Positions 31,281-44,017 of a stretch of 64,000 nt of DNA are shown in pieces; positions within the stretch are counted from its first letter, which is position 1, and every line of letters begins with the position of its first letter. Source of the DNA: Pseudomonas synxantha (lineage in GTDB: Bacteria; Pseudomonadota; Gammaproteobacteria; Pseudomonadales; Pseudomonadaceae). The stretch spans positions 4,712,001 to 4,776,000 of the forward strand of contig NZ_LT629786.1 of the NCBI RefSeq assembly GCF_900105675.1. The letters run 5' to 3'. The notes under the pieces were generated by a model, which did no database searches, was not told the DNA's origin, and worked only from the letters and a program-made list of their open reading frames with translations. Both the position numbers and the translations under genes were made by a program.

Positions 31281-31360
31281 GCCTCATCGGGGGCAAGCCC
31301 CCTCCCACATTTGAAATGTTTTCGCCGTTCAAAATGTGGGAGGGGGCTTGCTCCCGATTG
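31281..31360. repeat. REP pair between convergent genes
   Basis: Reverse copy 31281-31312 and forward copy 31331-31360 with an 18-base spacer, between the stops of nagE and the DUF6124 gene. Probably limits read-through from either side. Confidence 0.87.
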
Positions 31361-31378
31361 GCCCTCACAGGCGCCTGA

Positions 31379-31675
31379 TTACTTCTGCTCAGACACCTCA
31401 ACTAAATCCAGCACCCGATCCACCATCAACTGGATGCCCTCAACCATCCGATGAATCCCCAGCACGGCATCACGCTGGGGGCCGTCGATATCAAAAGCCA
31501 GATTACCCGCCAGTGCCTGCACGGATGCCAGGTCTTGGGAGGCGTTGGCGAGTAGGGTTTCGGTGTTCAGACTGGGTAGTACGGTGAAGATCTGGTCGGA
31601 CGGTGAATCACCAGCTTGGCGGGACTCGGCTTGAGATGAGATTGAACCAGTTAGCAAGTTGTCGCTGATCATCAT
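31379..31675 (-). CDS. DUF6124 family protein
   Basis: A 98-residue protein found mainly in Pseudomonas. The conserved part is the C-terminal helical region with TETLLANASQDLASVQALA, DIDGPQRDAVLGIHRM and VDRVLDLVE. Function unknown. Start MMISDNLL is supported by GGAGTTTA just upstream; the longer open frame upstream is translated REP sequence and not protein. Flanked by REP pairs on both sides. Confidence 0.8.
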   Translation of the reverse strand: MMISDNLLTGSISSQAESRQAGDSPSDQIFTVLPSLNTETLLANASQDLASVQALAGNLAFDIDGPQRDAVLGIHRMVEGIQLMVDRVLDLVEVSEQK

Positions 31676-31822
31676 TAAACTCCATATGGAATAGGCTCCT
31701 AGTGATTTTTCAGGCTTGCAGTCCCGGTCACTGAATTGGCAGCGACTCGAGAAGGTTAGTTGTGCGAGTTCCGACGGACAACCTGAAAGGTTTGTCGGAA
31801 AGGTCTGCGGCGCATGGGCCGA

Positions 31823-31899
31823 AGCCATCGGGGGCAAGCCCCCTCCCACATTTTGAATTGTGAATACTTTCAAATGTGGGAGGGGGCTTGCTCCCGATG
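31823..31899. repeat. REP pair upstream of the DUF6124 gene
   Basis: Reverse copy 31823-31853 and forward copy 31871-31899. The spacer TTGAATTGTGAATACTTTCA is nearly the same as in the pair at 63413-63489, so these two look like recent copies of one composite unit. Confidence 0.87.
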
Positions 31900-31916
31900 A
31901 GACCCTGACAGACAAC

Positions 31917-31951
31917 AAAAAACCCGCTGACCAAACTGGCCCAGCGGGTTT
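31917..31951 (-). terminator. Terminator after the NIF3-like gene
   Basis: AAACCCGCTG/CAGCGGGTTT stem with a 12-base loop, followed on the minus strand by TTTTTTGTTG. It lies about 20 bases after the NIF3-like stop. Confidence 0.8.
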
Positions 31952-31972
31952 CTTGTTTATGCAGCCAGCCGA

Positions 31973-32284
31973 TCAAAAATCCACCAACTGCCACACCTCA
32001 TACGCCGGTGTCTCATACGGATGGCTCAGCTTCAACGCAGCCACAACAGCCACAATCAACTCATCCGCCACCACCAGCTCAACCTTCCATTCCTCAACCA
32101 CTTCAACCTGCCCCACCTGCCCGATAAACGGCTGGCTGCCGTCCAACGCGCGGAATTGGCCCTGACCCAGCACTTGCCAGGCGCAGCTGTCGTAGTCGCC
32201 GATGCGCCCGCCGCCAGCTGCGAAGACGGCGGTTTTCACCGTCTCTACGTGGCTGTCGGGTACGAAGAAGGCGAGCTTGTACAC
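31973..32284 (-). CDS. NIF3/YqfO C-terminal-like protein
   Basis: 103 residues matching the inserted YqfO/CutA-like domain of NIF3 proteins (MYKLAFFVPDSHVETVKTAVF start; YDSCAWQVLGQGQFRAL; KLSHPYETPAYEVW end). The metal-binding NIF3 core is absent, as usual for this stand-alone family. Function unknown. It follows purL after four bases and is probably co-transcribed. Confidence 0.88.
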   Translation of the reverse strand: MYKLAFFVPDSHVETVKTAVFAAGGGRIGDYDSCAWQVLGQGQFRALDGSQPFIGQVGQVEVVEEWKVELVVADELIVAVVAALKLSHPYETPAYEVWQLVDF

Positions 32285-32288
32285 GGCC

Positions 32289-35200
32289 TTAGTTCACCCA
32301 CACGCGAGCGTTGCGGAACATGCGCATCCAGGCGCCGTCTTCGTTCCACTCTTCCGGGCGCCACGAGTTCTGCACGGCGCGGAATACGCGTTCCGGGTGC
32401 GGCATCATGATGGTGACGCGACCGTCGCGGCTGGTGAGGCCGGTAATGCCGCGTGGCGAGCCGTTCGGGTTGGCCGGGTAGGTTTCGGTGACCTTGCCGT
32501 GGTTGTCGACAAAACGCAGGGCCACGGTGCCGGACAGGTCGGCTTCAAGCAGCGCTTCTTCGCTGGCGAACTCGGCATGGCCTTCACCGTGGGCGATGGC
32601 GATGGGCATGCGCGAACCGGCCATGCCTTGCAGGAAGATCGAGTTGGACTCCTGCACCTGCACCATGGCGACACGGGCTTCGAACTGCTCGGAACGGTTG
32701 CGCACAAAGTGCGGCCAGAACTCGCTGCCCGGGATCAGTTCGCTGAGGTTGGACATCATCTGGCAACCGTTGCACACACCCAGGGTGAAGCTGTCGTTGC
32801 GTTCGAAGAAGCCCTGGAACGCATCGCGAGCACGGCTGTTGAACAGCGCCGACTTGGCCCAGCCTTCACCGGCACCCAGCACGTCGCCGTAGGAGAAACC
32901 ACCGCAGGCTACGAGACCTTTGAACTCATTGAGGTCAACGCGGCCGGCGAGAATGTCGCTCATGTGCACGTCAATCGCATTGAAACCTGCGCGGTCGAAC
33001 GCCGCTGCCATTTCCACCTGGCCGTTGACGCCCTGCTCACGCAGCACGGCGACCTGTGGGCGGATGCCCTTCTTGATGTACGGCGCGGCGATGTCCTGGT
33101 TGACGTCGAAGCTGAGCATGGTGCTCAGGCCCGGGTTGTCTTCTTCCAGGATCGCGTCGAATTCCTGCTCGGCGCACTCGACGTTGTCGCGCAGGCGCTG
33201 GATCTGGTAGCTGGTCTCGGCCCACTGGCGTTGCAGCAGGCGGCGCTGGCCGGCAAACACGGTATCGCCATTGAAGGAGATGTTGACTTCGCCGTTGTTG
33301 ATCGGCTGGCCGATGACGGCCACACAGTCGTCCAGGCCGGCGGCGCTGAACTGTGCGAGTACGTCTGGCGTAGCGTCCTGACGCACCTGAATCACTGCAC
33401 CCAACTCTTCGTTGAACAGGATGCCGTTGATTTCCGCAGCATCCTCGGCAACGCTGTCGAGCACGATGTTCAGGCCGCAGTGGCCAGCGAAGGCCATCTC
33501 GACAACGCTGGTCAGCAAACCACCGTCGGAGCGGTCGTGGTAAGCCAGCAGGTGACCGTCGGCGTTGAGGCCCTGGATCACGGCGAAGAAGGCTTTCAGG
33601 TCTTCGGCGTCATCGACGTCCGGCGCCTGTTTGCCCAACTTGCCATGGGTCTGCGCCAGGATCGAGGCGCCCATGCGGTTCTGGCCACGGCCCAGGTCGA
33701 TCAGGATCAGGTCGGTGGTGCCCTTGTCCATGCGCAGTTGCGGGGTCAGGGTCTGGCGGATGTCGGTGACCGGTGCAAAACCGGTAACGATCAGCGACAG
33801 CGGAGAAGTAACGCTCTTGTCGGTGCCATCTTCGTTCCAACGGGTGGCCATGGACATGGAGTCCTTGCCCACCGGAATGGTGATGCCCAGTTCCGGGCAC
33901 AACTCCATGCCGACAGCCTTGACGGTGTCGTACAGGCGCGCATCTTCACCCGGGTGGCCGGCAGCGGACATCCAGTTGGCCGACAACTTGATGTCGGACA
34001 GCTTGCCAATGCGCGAGGCGGCGATGTTGGTCAGGGTTTCACCAATGGCCATGCGGCCCGACGCGGGTGCGTCCAGCAGAGCCAGCGGCGTGCGTTCGCC
34101 CATGGCCATGGCTTCACCGGTGTAGACGTCGAAGCTGGTGGCGGTGACGGCAACGTCGGCCACCGGCACCTGCCATGGGCCGACCATTTGGTCACGGGCC
34201 ACCAGGCCAGTGATGGTGCGGTCGCCGATGGTGATCAAAAAGCTTTTGCTTGCTACGGCCGGGTGGTGCAACACGCGTTCGATGCTGTCGGCCAGCTCCA
34301 GCGTGCTTGGGTCGAAATCATCGCCCAGCTCGGTTTCGCGCACGGCCGAGCGGTGCATGCGCGGCGCCTTGCCCAACAGCACTTCCAGCGGCATGTCTAC
34401 CGGGCTGTTGCCGAAGTGGCTATCGGTAACCGTCAGCTGCGGCTCGGCAGTGGCTTCGCCGACCACGGCAAACGGGCAACGCTCGCGTTCGCAGATGGCC
34501 TGGAAGCGTGCGAAGTCTTCAGGGCCGACGGCCAGCACGTAGCGTTCCTGGGATTCGTTACTCCAGATTTCGTGCGGGGCCATGCCCGGCTCGTCGTTTG
34601 GAATGTTGCGCAGTTCGAAGCGGCCACCGCGGTCGCCATCGTTGACCAGTTCCGGGAAAGCATTGGACAAACCGCCGGCGCCGACGTCGTGGATGAAGCT
34701 GATCGGGTTCTTGTCACCCAACTGCCAGCAGCGGTCGATGACTTCCTGGCAGCGGCGTTCCATTTCCGGGTTTTCGCGCTGTACGGAAGCAAAATCCAGG
34801 TCTGCCGAGCTGGTGCCGGTAGCCATGGAGGAAGCCGCACCGCCGCCCAGGCCGATCAACATCGCCGGACCGCCGAGTACGATCAGCTTGGAGCCAACCA
34901 GGATCTCGCCTTTCTTGACGTGTTCTTCGCGGATGTTGCCCATGCCGCCGGCCAACATGATCGGCTTGTGGTAACCGCGCACTTCATCGCCACGCGGGGT
35001 GGTGATGGACTGTTCGAAGGTACGGAAATAACCGGTCAGCGCCGGGCGCCCGAATTCGTTGTTGAACGCGGCGCCGCCAAGCGGGCCTTCGATCATGATG
35101 TCCAGCGCGGTGACGATGCGCTCAGGCTTGCCGTACGGCACTTCCCACGGCTGTTCGAAGCCTGGGATCTGCAGGTTGGATACGGTGAAACCGGTGAGGC

Positions 35201-36185
35201 CAGCTTTTGGCTTGGCACCACGGCCGGTTGCGCCTTCGTCGCGGATTTCGCCACCCGAACCGGTGGCTGCGCCCGGGAACGGGGCAATTGCGGTCGGGTG
35301 GTTGTGGGTCTCTACCTTCATCAGGATGTGCACCGGCTCCTGCACCGCGCCGTACTGGCGGGTTTCCGGGTCCGGGAAGAAGCGGCCGGCGACGGAGCCG
35401 ACGATGACCGAGGCGTTGTCTTTATAAGCCGACAGAACGCCTTCGCTGTGCATCACGTAGGTGTTCTTGATCATGCCGAACAGGCTTTTTTCCTGGCTCT
35501 GGCCGTCGATGTCCCAACTGGCGTTGAAGATCTTGTGACGGCAGTGCTCGGAGTTGGCCTGGGCAAACATCATCAGTTCGATGTCGTGGGGGTTGCGCTT
35601 CAAGCCGTTGAAGGCGTTGACCAGGTAGTCGATCTCGTCTTCGGCCAGGGCCAGGCCCAATTCGGTATTGGCCTTCTCGAGGGCGGCGCGGCCACCGCCA
35701 AGCACGTCAATCGCGGTCAGCGGCTTGGGTTCAGCGTGGCTGAACAGGCCGGCAGCCTGTTCCAGCTGGCCGACGATGATCTGAGTCATGCGGTCGTGCA
35801 GGCTGCTGGCGATCAGCTCGGCGTCGGCATCACTGAACTGGCCGGCGACATAGAAAGCGATACCACGCTCCAAGCGCTGGATTTTGTCCAGGCCACAGTT
35901 GCGGGCGATATCGCTGGCCTTGCTCGACCAGGGCGAGATGGTGCCGAACCGCGGCAGAACCAGAAACAAGCGGCCGGTCGGCTCTTGCACGGGAACGCTT
36001 GGGCCGTACTTCAGAAGGCGTGCCAGCACTTGCTGTTCGTCGGCGGTCAAGACGCCGGTTACGTCGGCGAAGTGAGCAAATTCAGCATAAAGGCCTGTAA
36101 CAGCTGGAACCTTCTGGCTCAGTTGCTCAAGGAGTTTGCTGTGGCGAAAGGCAGAAAGGGCAGGAGCGCCGCGCAGGATCAACAT
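32289..36185 (-). CDS. purL: Phosphoribosylformylglycinamidine synthase
   Basis: Large single-chain PurL (1298 residues) that makes FGAM from FGAR, glutamine and ATP. N-terminal PurS-like part, two AIRS-like synthetase halves ([53 protein letters not shown]) and a C-terminal class I glutaminase with nucleophile Cys in [12 protein letters not shown]. Length is standard for gammaproteobacteria. A -10-like TAGAAT lies at about 36228-36233. A 1345-codon open frame on the opposite strand is a composition shadow. Confidence 0.98.
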   Translation of the reverse strand: MLILRGAPALSAFRHSKLLEQLSQKVPAVTGLYAEFAHFADVTGVLTADEQQVLARLLKYGPSVPVQEPTGRLFLVLPRFGTISPWSSKASDIARNCGLDKIQRLERGIAFYVAGQFSDADAELIASSLHDRMTQIIVGQLEQAAGLFSHAEPKPLTAIDVLGGGRAALEKANTELGLALAEDEIDYLVNAFNGLKRNPHDIELMMFAQANSEHCRHKIFNASWDIDGQSQEKSLFGMIKNTYVMHSEGVLSAYKDNASVIVGSVAGRFFPDPETRQYGAVQEPVHILMKVETHNHPTAIAPFPGAATGSGGEIRDEGATGRGAKPKAGLTGFTVSNLQIPGFEQPWEVPYGKPERIVTALDIMIEGPLGGAAFNNEFGRPALTGYFRTFEQSITTPRGDEVRGYHKPIMLAGGMGNIREEHVKKGEILVGSKLIVLGGPAMLIGLGGGAASSMATGTSSADLDFASVQRENPEMERRCQEVIDRCWQLGDKNPISFIHDVGAGGLSNAFPELVNDGDRGGRFELRNIPNDEPGMAPHEIWSNESQERYVLAVGPEDFARFQAICERERCPFAVVGEATAEPQLTVTDSHFGNSPVDMPLEVLLGKAPRMHRSAVRETELGDDFDPSTLELADSIERVLHHPAVASKSFLITIGDRTITGLVARDQMVGPWQVPVADVAVTATSFDVYTGEAMAMGERTPLALLDAPASGRMAIGETLTNIAASRIGKLSDIKLSANWMSAAGHPGEDARLYDTVKAVGMELCPELGITIPVGKDSMSMATRWNEDGTDKSVTSPLSLIVTGFAPVTDIRQTLTPQLRMDKGTTDLILIDLGRGQNRMGASILAQTHGKLGKQAPDVDDAEDLKAFFAVIQGLNADGHLLAYHDRSDGGLLTSVVEMAFAGHCGLNIVLDSVAEDAAEINGILFNEELGAVIQVRQDATPDVLAQFSAAGLDDCVAVIGQPINNGEVNISFNGDTVFAGQRRLLQRQWAETSYQIQRLRDNVECAEQEFDAILEEDNPGLSTMLSFDVNQDIAAPYIKKGIRPQVAVLREQGVNGQVEMAAAFDRAGFNAIDVHMSDILAGRVDLNEFKGLVACGGFSYGDVLGAGEGWAKSALFNSRARDAFQGFFERNDSFTLGVCNGCQMMSNLSELIPGSEFWPHFVRNRSEQFEARVAMVQVQESNSIFLQGMAGSRMPIAIAHGEGHAEFASEEALLEADLSGTVALRFVDNHGKVTETYPANPNGSPRGITGLTSRDGRVTIMMPHPERVFRAVQNSWRPEEWNEDGAWMRMFRNARVWVN

Positions 36186-36402
36186 CTTCGGGACAGCCTC
36201 GGAAGGGGGTGTGCTTTGAGGCCGTGCATTCTAGCGTAAACCTTCGCCAACGGCACCCGAAACGCTACCGGTGGCCGCTGCCGAACGTCAGTTGGCAGGG
36301 TTTGCACGCGATCGTGGCGTTATCCACGGCGTTGGGCGCAGTTATTTTAACCGTCACAATCGCTCGCCAAGCCGCGTTTCTGCGGGCTGCAGCACAGTTT
36401 GA

Positions 36403-37932
<1,530 letters not shown>

Positions 37933-37945
37933 GAACACTGAATAC

Positions 37946-38041
37946 CAATGTGGGAGGGGGCTTGCTCCCGATAGCAGGGGGTCAGTCACTGCATGTGGTG
38001 ACTGACAGTCCGCCATCGGGAGCAAGCCCCCTCCCACATTT
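37946..38041. repeat. REP pair, outward type, between convergent genes
   Basis: Forward copy 37946-37975 and reverse copy 38010-38041. The spacer carries the dyad CAGTCACTGCATGTGGTGACTGA, related to that in the pair at 17594-17703. It sits between the stops of mltF and the IIB-like gene. Confidence 0.87.
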
Positions 38042-38056
38042 TGATCTGCGCTTGGC

Positions 38057-38335
38057 TTAGAGGCCGGTGATTAGATGGACTACGCCGCCCGACAACACCA
38101 TCACGCCTGCTACACCCGCCGCCTTCAACGCCGCCTCATCCAACCGCCCCGCATCCTGCAACTGCACCCTCACCCGCGTCAGCGCCACACGCTGTTGTGA
38201 CTTGAGATTCTCGGCGCCGCCCAAGGCACTCAGCACATCGGCGGCCAACAGGCTGGGGGTCGGCGCTTCAAGCGTCTCGGCAATCAGGTCCGGGGTCAGG
38301 GCTTTCCAGAATGCCCGCTGCAATTTCTCGAACAT
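38057..38335 (-). CDS. Stand-alone IIB-like PTS protein lacking the phosphocysteine
   Basis: 92 residues resembling a glucose-family EIIB domain: LLAADVLSALGGAENLKSQQRVALTRVRV and a C-terminal GVAGVMVLSGGVVHLITG. Where active IIB domains have CxTRLR, this has A-L-T-R-V-R (Ala51), so it should not accept phosphate. It starts two bases after the EIIA-HPr-EI stop and is the last gene of the trehalose locus. The same Cys-to-Ala change is seen in the last domain of the GlcNAc transporter at 29561-31261. Perhaps a docking or regulatory subunit. Confidence 0.85.
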   Translation of the reverse strand: MFEKLQRAFWKALTPDLIAETLEAPTPSLLAADVLSALGGAENLKSQQRVALTRVRVQLQDAGRLDEAALKAAGVAGVMVLSGGVVHLITGL

Positions 38336-38337
38336 GC

Positions 38338-40866
38338 TCAGTGCTCCATGACAGGTGAGGTTTCAACGGTGGCCGCGTGGTACAGGCGTAGGGCCTCACG
38401 CACTTGGCCGGCTTCTTCCAGGCCCAGCACCTGGCGGGCGATGAGTTGGCAGTCGACCAGTTCCAGTTCGCGCACGGTGGCCTTGATGCTCGGGATCAGC
38501 GGCACGCTGACCGACAGTTCATCCACGCCAAGTCCGATCAACACCGGCACCGCCAATGGTTCAGAGGCCAGCGCACCACACACGCCCACCCACTTGCCAT
38601 GGGCGTGGGCCGCCTTGACGGTGCTGGCGATCAGGCGCAACACAGCGGGGTGGAAGCTGTCGGCCTGGCTGGCCAGGCGCGGGTGATCGCGGTCCATGGC
38701 CAGGGTGTATTGGGTCAGGTCGTTGGTGCCGATGGAAAAGAAATCCACATGGGGCGCAAACACATCCGCCATCAACGCCGCCGAAGGCACTTCAATCATG
38801 ATGCCCAGCTTGGGCAATTCGGTGAGCCCGAGCGCCAGCGCTTCTTCTTCGAGCATCCGGCGCGCCAGGTGCAGCTCGCAGAGCTGGCTGACCATCGGCA
38901 GCATGATATGCAGCCGTGCCAAGCCCGCACTGGCGAGGATCGCGCGAAACTGTTCGCGCAGCAGTTCGGGGCGTTCCAGGCACAGCCGAATACCCCGCAA
39001 ACCCAGGAACGGGTTGGTCTCGCTTTCCATCGGCACATAGGCCAAGGGTTTGTCGCCTCCCACGTCCAGGGTACGCACCACCAGATTGCGCTCGGTGCCA
39101 AGGGCACGGGCGATGGCGCTGTAGGTGCCGGCTTGTTCCTCCGGGCTCGGGGCACGGCTGCGGTCCAGGTAGAGGAACTCCGAACGCAGCAGGCCCACGC
39201 CTTCACCGCCCAGGGTCAGGGACTGCTCGACTTCCTGCAGCGAGGCGACGTTGGCCGTGACTTCGACGTGATGGCCGTCGCGAGTGATTGCCGCCAGGGA
39301 TGCCTGTGCGATTTCACGCTGCAGCCGCAGCTTTTGCTGCTGGCGAACCGCTTGCAGTTGTTCGATTTCAGCCAGGTCCGGTTCCAGGTGCAGCTCGCCT
39401 TTATCGGCGTCAAGCAGTACCCGTTTGCCGTTGGCCAGAGCCAATACTTGAGCCGGCACCCCGCAAATGGACGGCAGGCCGAGCGCCCGGGCGAGGATGG
39501 CCACGTGGCTGGTAGCCCCACCGGCGACGGTGACGAAACCCAGCACTTTACTGGTATCCAGGCCGGCGGTTTGCGAGGGTGTCAGTTGTTCGGCGACCAG
39601 GATGGCGCATTCAGGCAGGTCCAATGAGCGTTCGGGAACACCCAGGATCAGTTTGAGCACGCGCTGGCCGACGTCGGCCAGGTCCGCCGCACGCTCGGCG
39701 AGCAGCGCCTTGCCCAAGCCTTCGAAGAGTTTCGCGGTCGCCAGCGTGGCGCTGTTCCAGGCAAAGGCGGCGCTCTTGCCTTGGGCGAGCAGGCCGTGGG
39801 CTTGCTCCAGCAGGGTCGGGTCTTCGAGCAATTCCTGGTGAGCGCGGAAAATTTCGGCCTGGGCACTGCCGGCAGCCTTGGCTTGCAAGGCTTGCAGCGC
39901 TTCGGCTGCCGTCCGCAGGCCACGCGCCAATGCGGCACGCTCGAAGGTTTCGCCGGCACCGGCTTCAGGAATATTCAGCGCCGGTTCGGCCACTTGGACG
40001 ACCTGCCCAAACGCCGAGCCTGGCGATGCACACACGCCCCGCATCAAGGTTGCCGATGACACCGGCGCGGCAGGCTTGACTACTTCGACCGCCGCCACCG
40101 TCTCGCCACAGCCGTCCAGCAACAACGCCACCAGCGCCTGGATCGCCGCCTCGGCATCCGTGCCCGCCGCGCTCACTTGCAGGCTGTCTCCCCGGGACGT
40201 CTGCAGCGCCATGATCGCCACCAGCGACTTGGCATTCGCGCTCTGGGTTTGCTTGTGCAGGTAGATGCTTGAACTGAACCCTTTCGCCGCCTGGGCAAGC
40301 ACTGCCGCTGGGCGAGCGTGCAAACCGTTGGCGTTGGGCAAGGTCAGGGGCTTGGAGAACAGCGCATCGCCCTCCTCTTCATCGGCTTCCGATGACGCTT
40401 GCCCGGGGGACACTCGTAACAGTGGCTGGCCTTCCTCGACGGCGCCCTGATCGGGCACCAGCAACACAAATGGCTCGCCACTGACGACCAGCATCAGGGT
40501 CAGCAGGCTACGTGCATGCAGTGCCACATAGTCGGCGTCGAACTCAATCAGCGGCTGCCCGGCTTCCACCCGCTGGCCCTCCTCAACCAGGCGAGTGAAG
40601 CCCTGACCCGCCAGGTTCACGGTGTCCAGGCCGATATGCAACAGCACCTGCACGCCGTTGTCGTCGGTGACACTCACCGCATGACCGCTGTCCTGGATAT
40701 TGCTGATCACCCCGGCCAGCGGCGCGCAGAGCGTCTGCGAGGTGGGATCGATGCACAGGCCGTCGCCGATCACGCGGCTGGAAAACACTGGGTCGGGTAC
40801 CTGATCCAGCGCCAGCAGCATCCCGGACAGGGGCGCCAGCAGTTCCAGGGGTTGAGATGGGGTCAT
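38338..40866 (-). CDS. PTS EIIA(Glc)-HPr-EI fusion protein for trehalose
   Basis: 842 residues with the same order as the GlcNAc paralogue: EIIA (about 5-155, His77 in LLHIGLDT), HPr (about 170-252, His183 in GLHARPA) and EI (about 272-835, His454 in GGATSHVAIL; RTLDVGGDK, GTNDLTQYT). TreB lacks an EIIA domain, so this protein very likely phosphorylates it. It lies downstream of the porin gene, after a single REP, on the same strand as treB-treC. Confidence 0.94.
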   Translation of the reverse strand: MTPSQPLELLAPLSGMLLALDQVPDPVFSSRVIGDGLCIDPTSQTLCAPLAGVISNIQDSGHAVSVTDDNGVQVLLHIGLDTVNLAGQGFTRLVEEGQRVEAGQPLIEFDADYVALHARSLLTLMLVVSGEPFVLLVPDQGAVEEGQPLLRVSPGQASSEADEEEGDALFSKPLTLPNANGLHARPAAVLAQAAKGFSSSIYLHKQTQSANAKSLVAIMALQTSRGDSLQVSAAGTDAEAAIQALVALLLDGCGETVAAVEVVKPAAPVSSATLMRGVCASPGSAFGQVVQVAEPALNIPEAGAGETFERAALARGLRTAAEALQALQAKAAGSAQAEIFRAHQELLEDPTLLEQAHGLLAQGKSAAFAWNSATLATAKLFEGLGKALLAERAADLADVGQRVLKLILGVPERSLDLPECAILVAEQLTPSQTAGLDTSKVLGFVTVAGGATSHVAILARALGLPSICGVPAQVLALANGKRVLLDADKGELHLEPDLAEIEQLQAVRQQQKLRLQREIAQASLAAITRDGHHVEVTANVASLQEVEQSLTLGGEGVGLLRSEFLYLDRSRAPSPEEQAGTYSAIARALGTERNLVVRTLDVGGDKPLAYVPMESETNPFLGLRGIRLCLERPELLREQFRAILASAGLARLHIMLPMVSQLCELHLARRMLEEEALALGLTELPKLGIMIEVPSAALMADVFAPHVDFFSIGTNDLTQYTLAMDRDHPRLASQADSFHPAVLRLIASTVKAAHAHGKWVGVCGALASEPLAVPVLIGLGVDELSVSVPLIPSIKATVRELELVDCQLIARQVLGLEEAGQVREALRLYHAATVETSPVMEH

Positions 40867-40921
40867 GACTTCACCTGTTGGGTTGTTCTGTAAAAATCAT
40901 TGGGTGGGATGGCACAGATCA

Positions 40922-40953
40922 AATGTGGGAGCGGGCTTGCGCGCTCCCACATT
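40922..40953. repeat. Single REP element inside the trehalose locus
   Basis: AATGTGGGAGCGGGCTTGCG followed by CGCTCCCACATT; the palindrome spans 40922-40953, in the gap between the porin and PTS fusion genes. Confidence 0.75.
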
Positions 40954-40962
40954 AGTTCGCGG

Positions 40963-42195
<1,233 letters not shown>

Positions 42196-42252
42196 TTATT
42201 TTTATTGTTTTTTCTTACTTTGTTGCGTGACGCGATTACCGGTAGAGGCGGC

Positions 42253-43899
42253 TCAGTCCTTGAGATGCAGCACAAACGATTCGTAAGGGCGCAACACCAC
42301 CGTGCTCGTGCGCGCCGGGCAATCGGGGTAATTGCTGATGAGCAGCCGCTGCGCGCTCGACGGATTGATCACCTGGTCGGGCAGCTGGATTTCGCACGGC
42401 GTGCCGTAGAAGTTGTTGAGCACCAGCAGGCGCTCGCCATGGCCTTCGCGCAGGTACGCCCAGACCTGGCGATGGTCTTGCAGCAGTGGGCGGTAAATGC
42501 CTTCCTGGATCAGCGGTTCGCGGCGCCGCAGGGCGATCAGGGCGCGGTAGTGATGCAGCACCGAATCCGGGTCATCCAGCTGGTTTTCAACGTTGATCTG
42601 CGCAGCGTTGGCAGCAATGCCAATCCAGGGCTCGCCACGGCTGAAACCGGCATTGGCCTGGCTGCTCCACTGCATCGGCGTGCGACCGTTGTCGCGGGAT
42701 TTCTGCATGATCGCCGCCATGCTCGACGCCTCGGACTCCCCGGCATCACGCTTGAGGCGGAAGATGTTCAGGGTTTCCACATCGCGGTACTGTTCGATCT
42801 TGTCGAAGCCCGGGTTGGTCATGCCCAGTTCCTCGCCCTGGTACACATACGGCGTGCCCTGGAGGAAGTGCAGCGCCGTGGCGAGCATCTTGGCCGAGAC
42901 CACGCGGTATTCGCCGTCATCACCAAAGCGCGAGACCACCCGCGGCTGGTCGTGGTTACACCAGAACAGCGCGTTCCAACCGCCACCGGCCTGCATGCCC
43001 AGTTGCCAGTCGGAGAAAATCTGCTTGAGTTGCAGGAAATCGAAGTCGGCCTTCACCCACTTCTGCAGGTTGGGGTAATCGACTTTCAGGTGGTGGAAGT
43101 TGAAGGTCATCGACAGCTCTTTCGAGGCCGGATTCGAGTAGCGAATGCAGTGTTCCAGGCTGGTGGACGACATCTCGCCGACGTTGATCAGGTCATGGCC
43201 TTCGAAGACTTCGCGGTGCATCTGCTGCAGGTATGCGTGCACATTCGGGCCGTCGGTATAGAAACGGCGGCCGTCGCTGTTGTCTTCGGGGAAGTCGGCG
43301 GGCTTGGAGATCAGGTTGATCACATCCAGGCGGAAACCGCCCACGCCCTTGTCACGCCAGAAGCGCATCAGCTTGAACACTTCGGCACGCACCTTGGGGT
43401 TGTCCCAATTGAGGTCGGCCTGGGTGTGGTCGAACAGGTGCAGGTAGTACTGGCCGGTCTGCGCTTCGTATTCCCAGGCCGAGCCGCCGAACTTGGATTC
43501 CCAGTTGTTCGGTTGGTCGCGCCAGATGTAGAAGTCGCGGTAAGGGTTGTCGAGGCTGCTGCGCGCCTGCTGGAACCACTCGTGCTCGATGGAGGTGTGG
43601 TTGACCACGATATCGAGCATCAGCTTGATGCCACGCTTGGCCGCCTCGCTGATCAACAGGTCGCAGTCGGCCATGGTCCCGTAGCTGGGATCGATGGCGT
43701 AGTAGTCGCTGATGTCGTAGCCGTTGTCGCGTTGCGGCGAGCGCAGGAACGGGGTGATCCACAGGCAATCCACGCCCAGCCATTTCAGGTAGTCGAGCTT
43801 GTCCACGATGCCCAGCAGGTCACCGGTAGCGTTACCCGCGTGGCTATGGAAGCTTTTGGGGTAGATCTGGTAGATCACCGAGTGTTGCCAGTTTTGCAT
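42253..43899 (-). CDS. treC: Trehalose-6-phosphate hydrolase (alpha,alpha-phosphotrehalase)
   Basis: Glycoside hydrolase family 13 enzyme that splits trehalose-6-phosphate to glucose and glucose-6-phosphate in the cytosol. 548 residues beginning WQHSVIYQIYPKSF, with the catalytic Asp in GGFRLDVINLI, Glu in NVGEMSSTS and transition-state Asp in WCNHDQPRV. Downstream of treB on the same strand, with a REP pair in the gap. Confidence 0.95.
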   Translation of the reverse strand: MQNWQHSVIYQIYPKSFHSHAGNATGDLLGIVDKLDYLKWLGVDCLWITPFLRSPQRDNGYDISDYYAIDPSYGTMADCDLLISEAAKRGIKLMLDIVVNHTSIEHEWFQQARSSLDNPYRDFYIWRDQPNNWESKFGGSAWEYEAQTGQYYLHLFDHTQADLNWDNPKVRAEVFKLMRFWRDKGVGGFRLDVINLISKPADFPEDNSDGRRFYTDGPNVHAYLQQMHREVFEGHDLINVGEMSSTSLEHCIRYSNPASKELSMTFNFHHLKVDYPNLQKWVKADFDFLQLKQIFSDWQLGMQAGGGWNALFWCNHDQPRVVSRFGDDGEYRVVSAKMLATALHFLQGTPYVYQGEELGMTNPGFDKIEQYRDVETLNIFRLKRDAGESEASSMAAIMQKSRDNGRTPMQWSSQANAGFSRGEPWIGIAANAAQINVENQLDDPDSVLHHYRALIALRRREPLIQEGIYRPLLQDHRQVWAYLREGHGERLLVLNNFYGTPCEIQLPDQVINPSSAQRLLISNYPDCPARTSTVVLRPYESFVLHLKD

Positions 43900-43938
43900 G
43901 GTGGGGTTCCTTCAATTAATTGTGTGCTGGCTTTGAGG

Positions 43939-44010
43939 GCCTCATCGGGGGCAAGCCCCGTCCCACATTTGAAATGCATTCCCCTGTGGGAGGGGGCTTG
44001 CCCCCGATGG
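43939..44010. repeat. REP pair between treB and treC
   Basis: Reverse copy 43939-43971 and forward copy 43984-44010, only about 12 bases apart. The REPs fall within a presumed operon; 38 bases separate the right copy from the treC ATG side. Confidence 0.82.
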
Positions 44011-44017
44011 CGTTGGA

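Noticed and set aside
32202..36239. Open frame of 1345 codons on the plus strand
   Set aside because: It lies antisense to purL for its whole length. The translation is rich in His, Gln, Ala and Val and matches no family, as expected of a GC-rich shadow frame.
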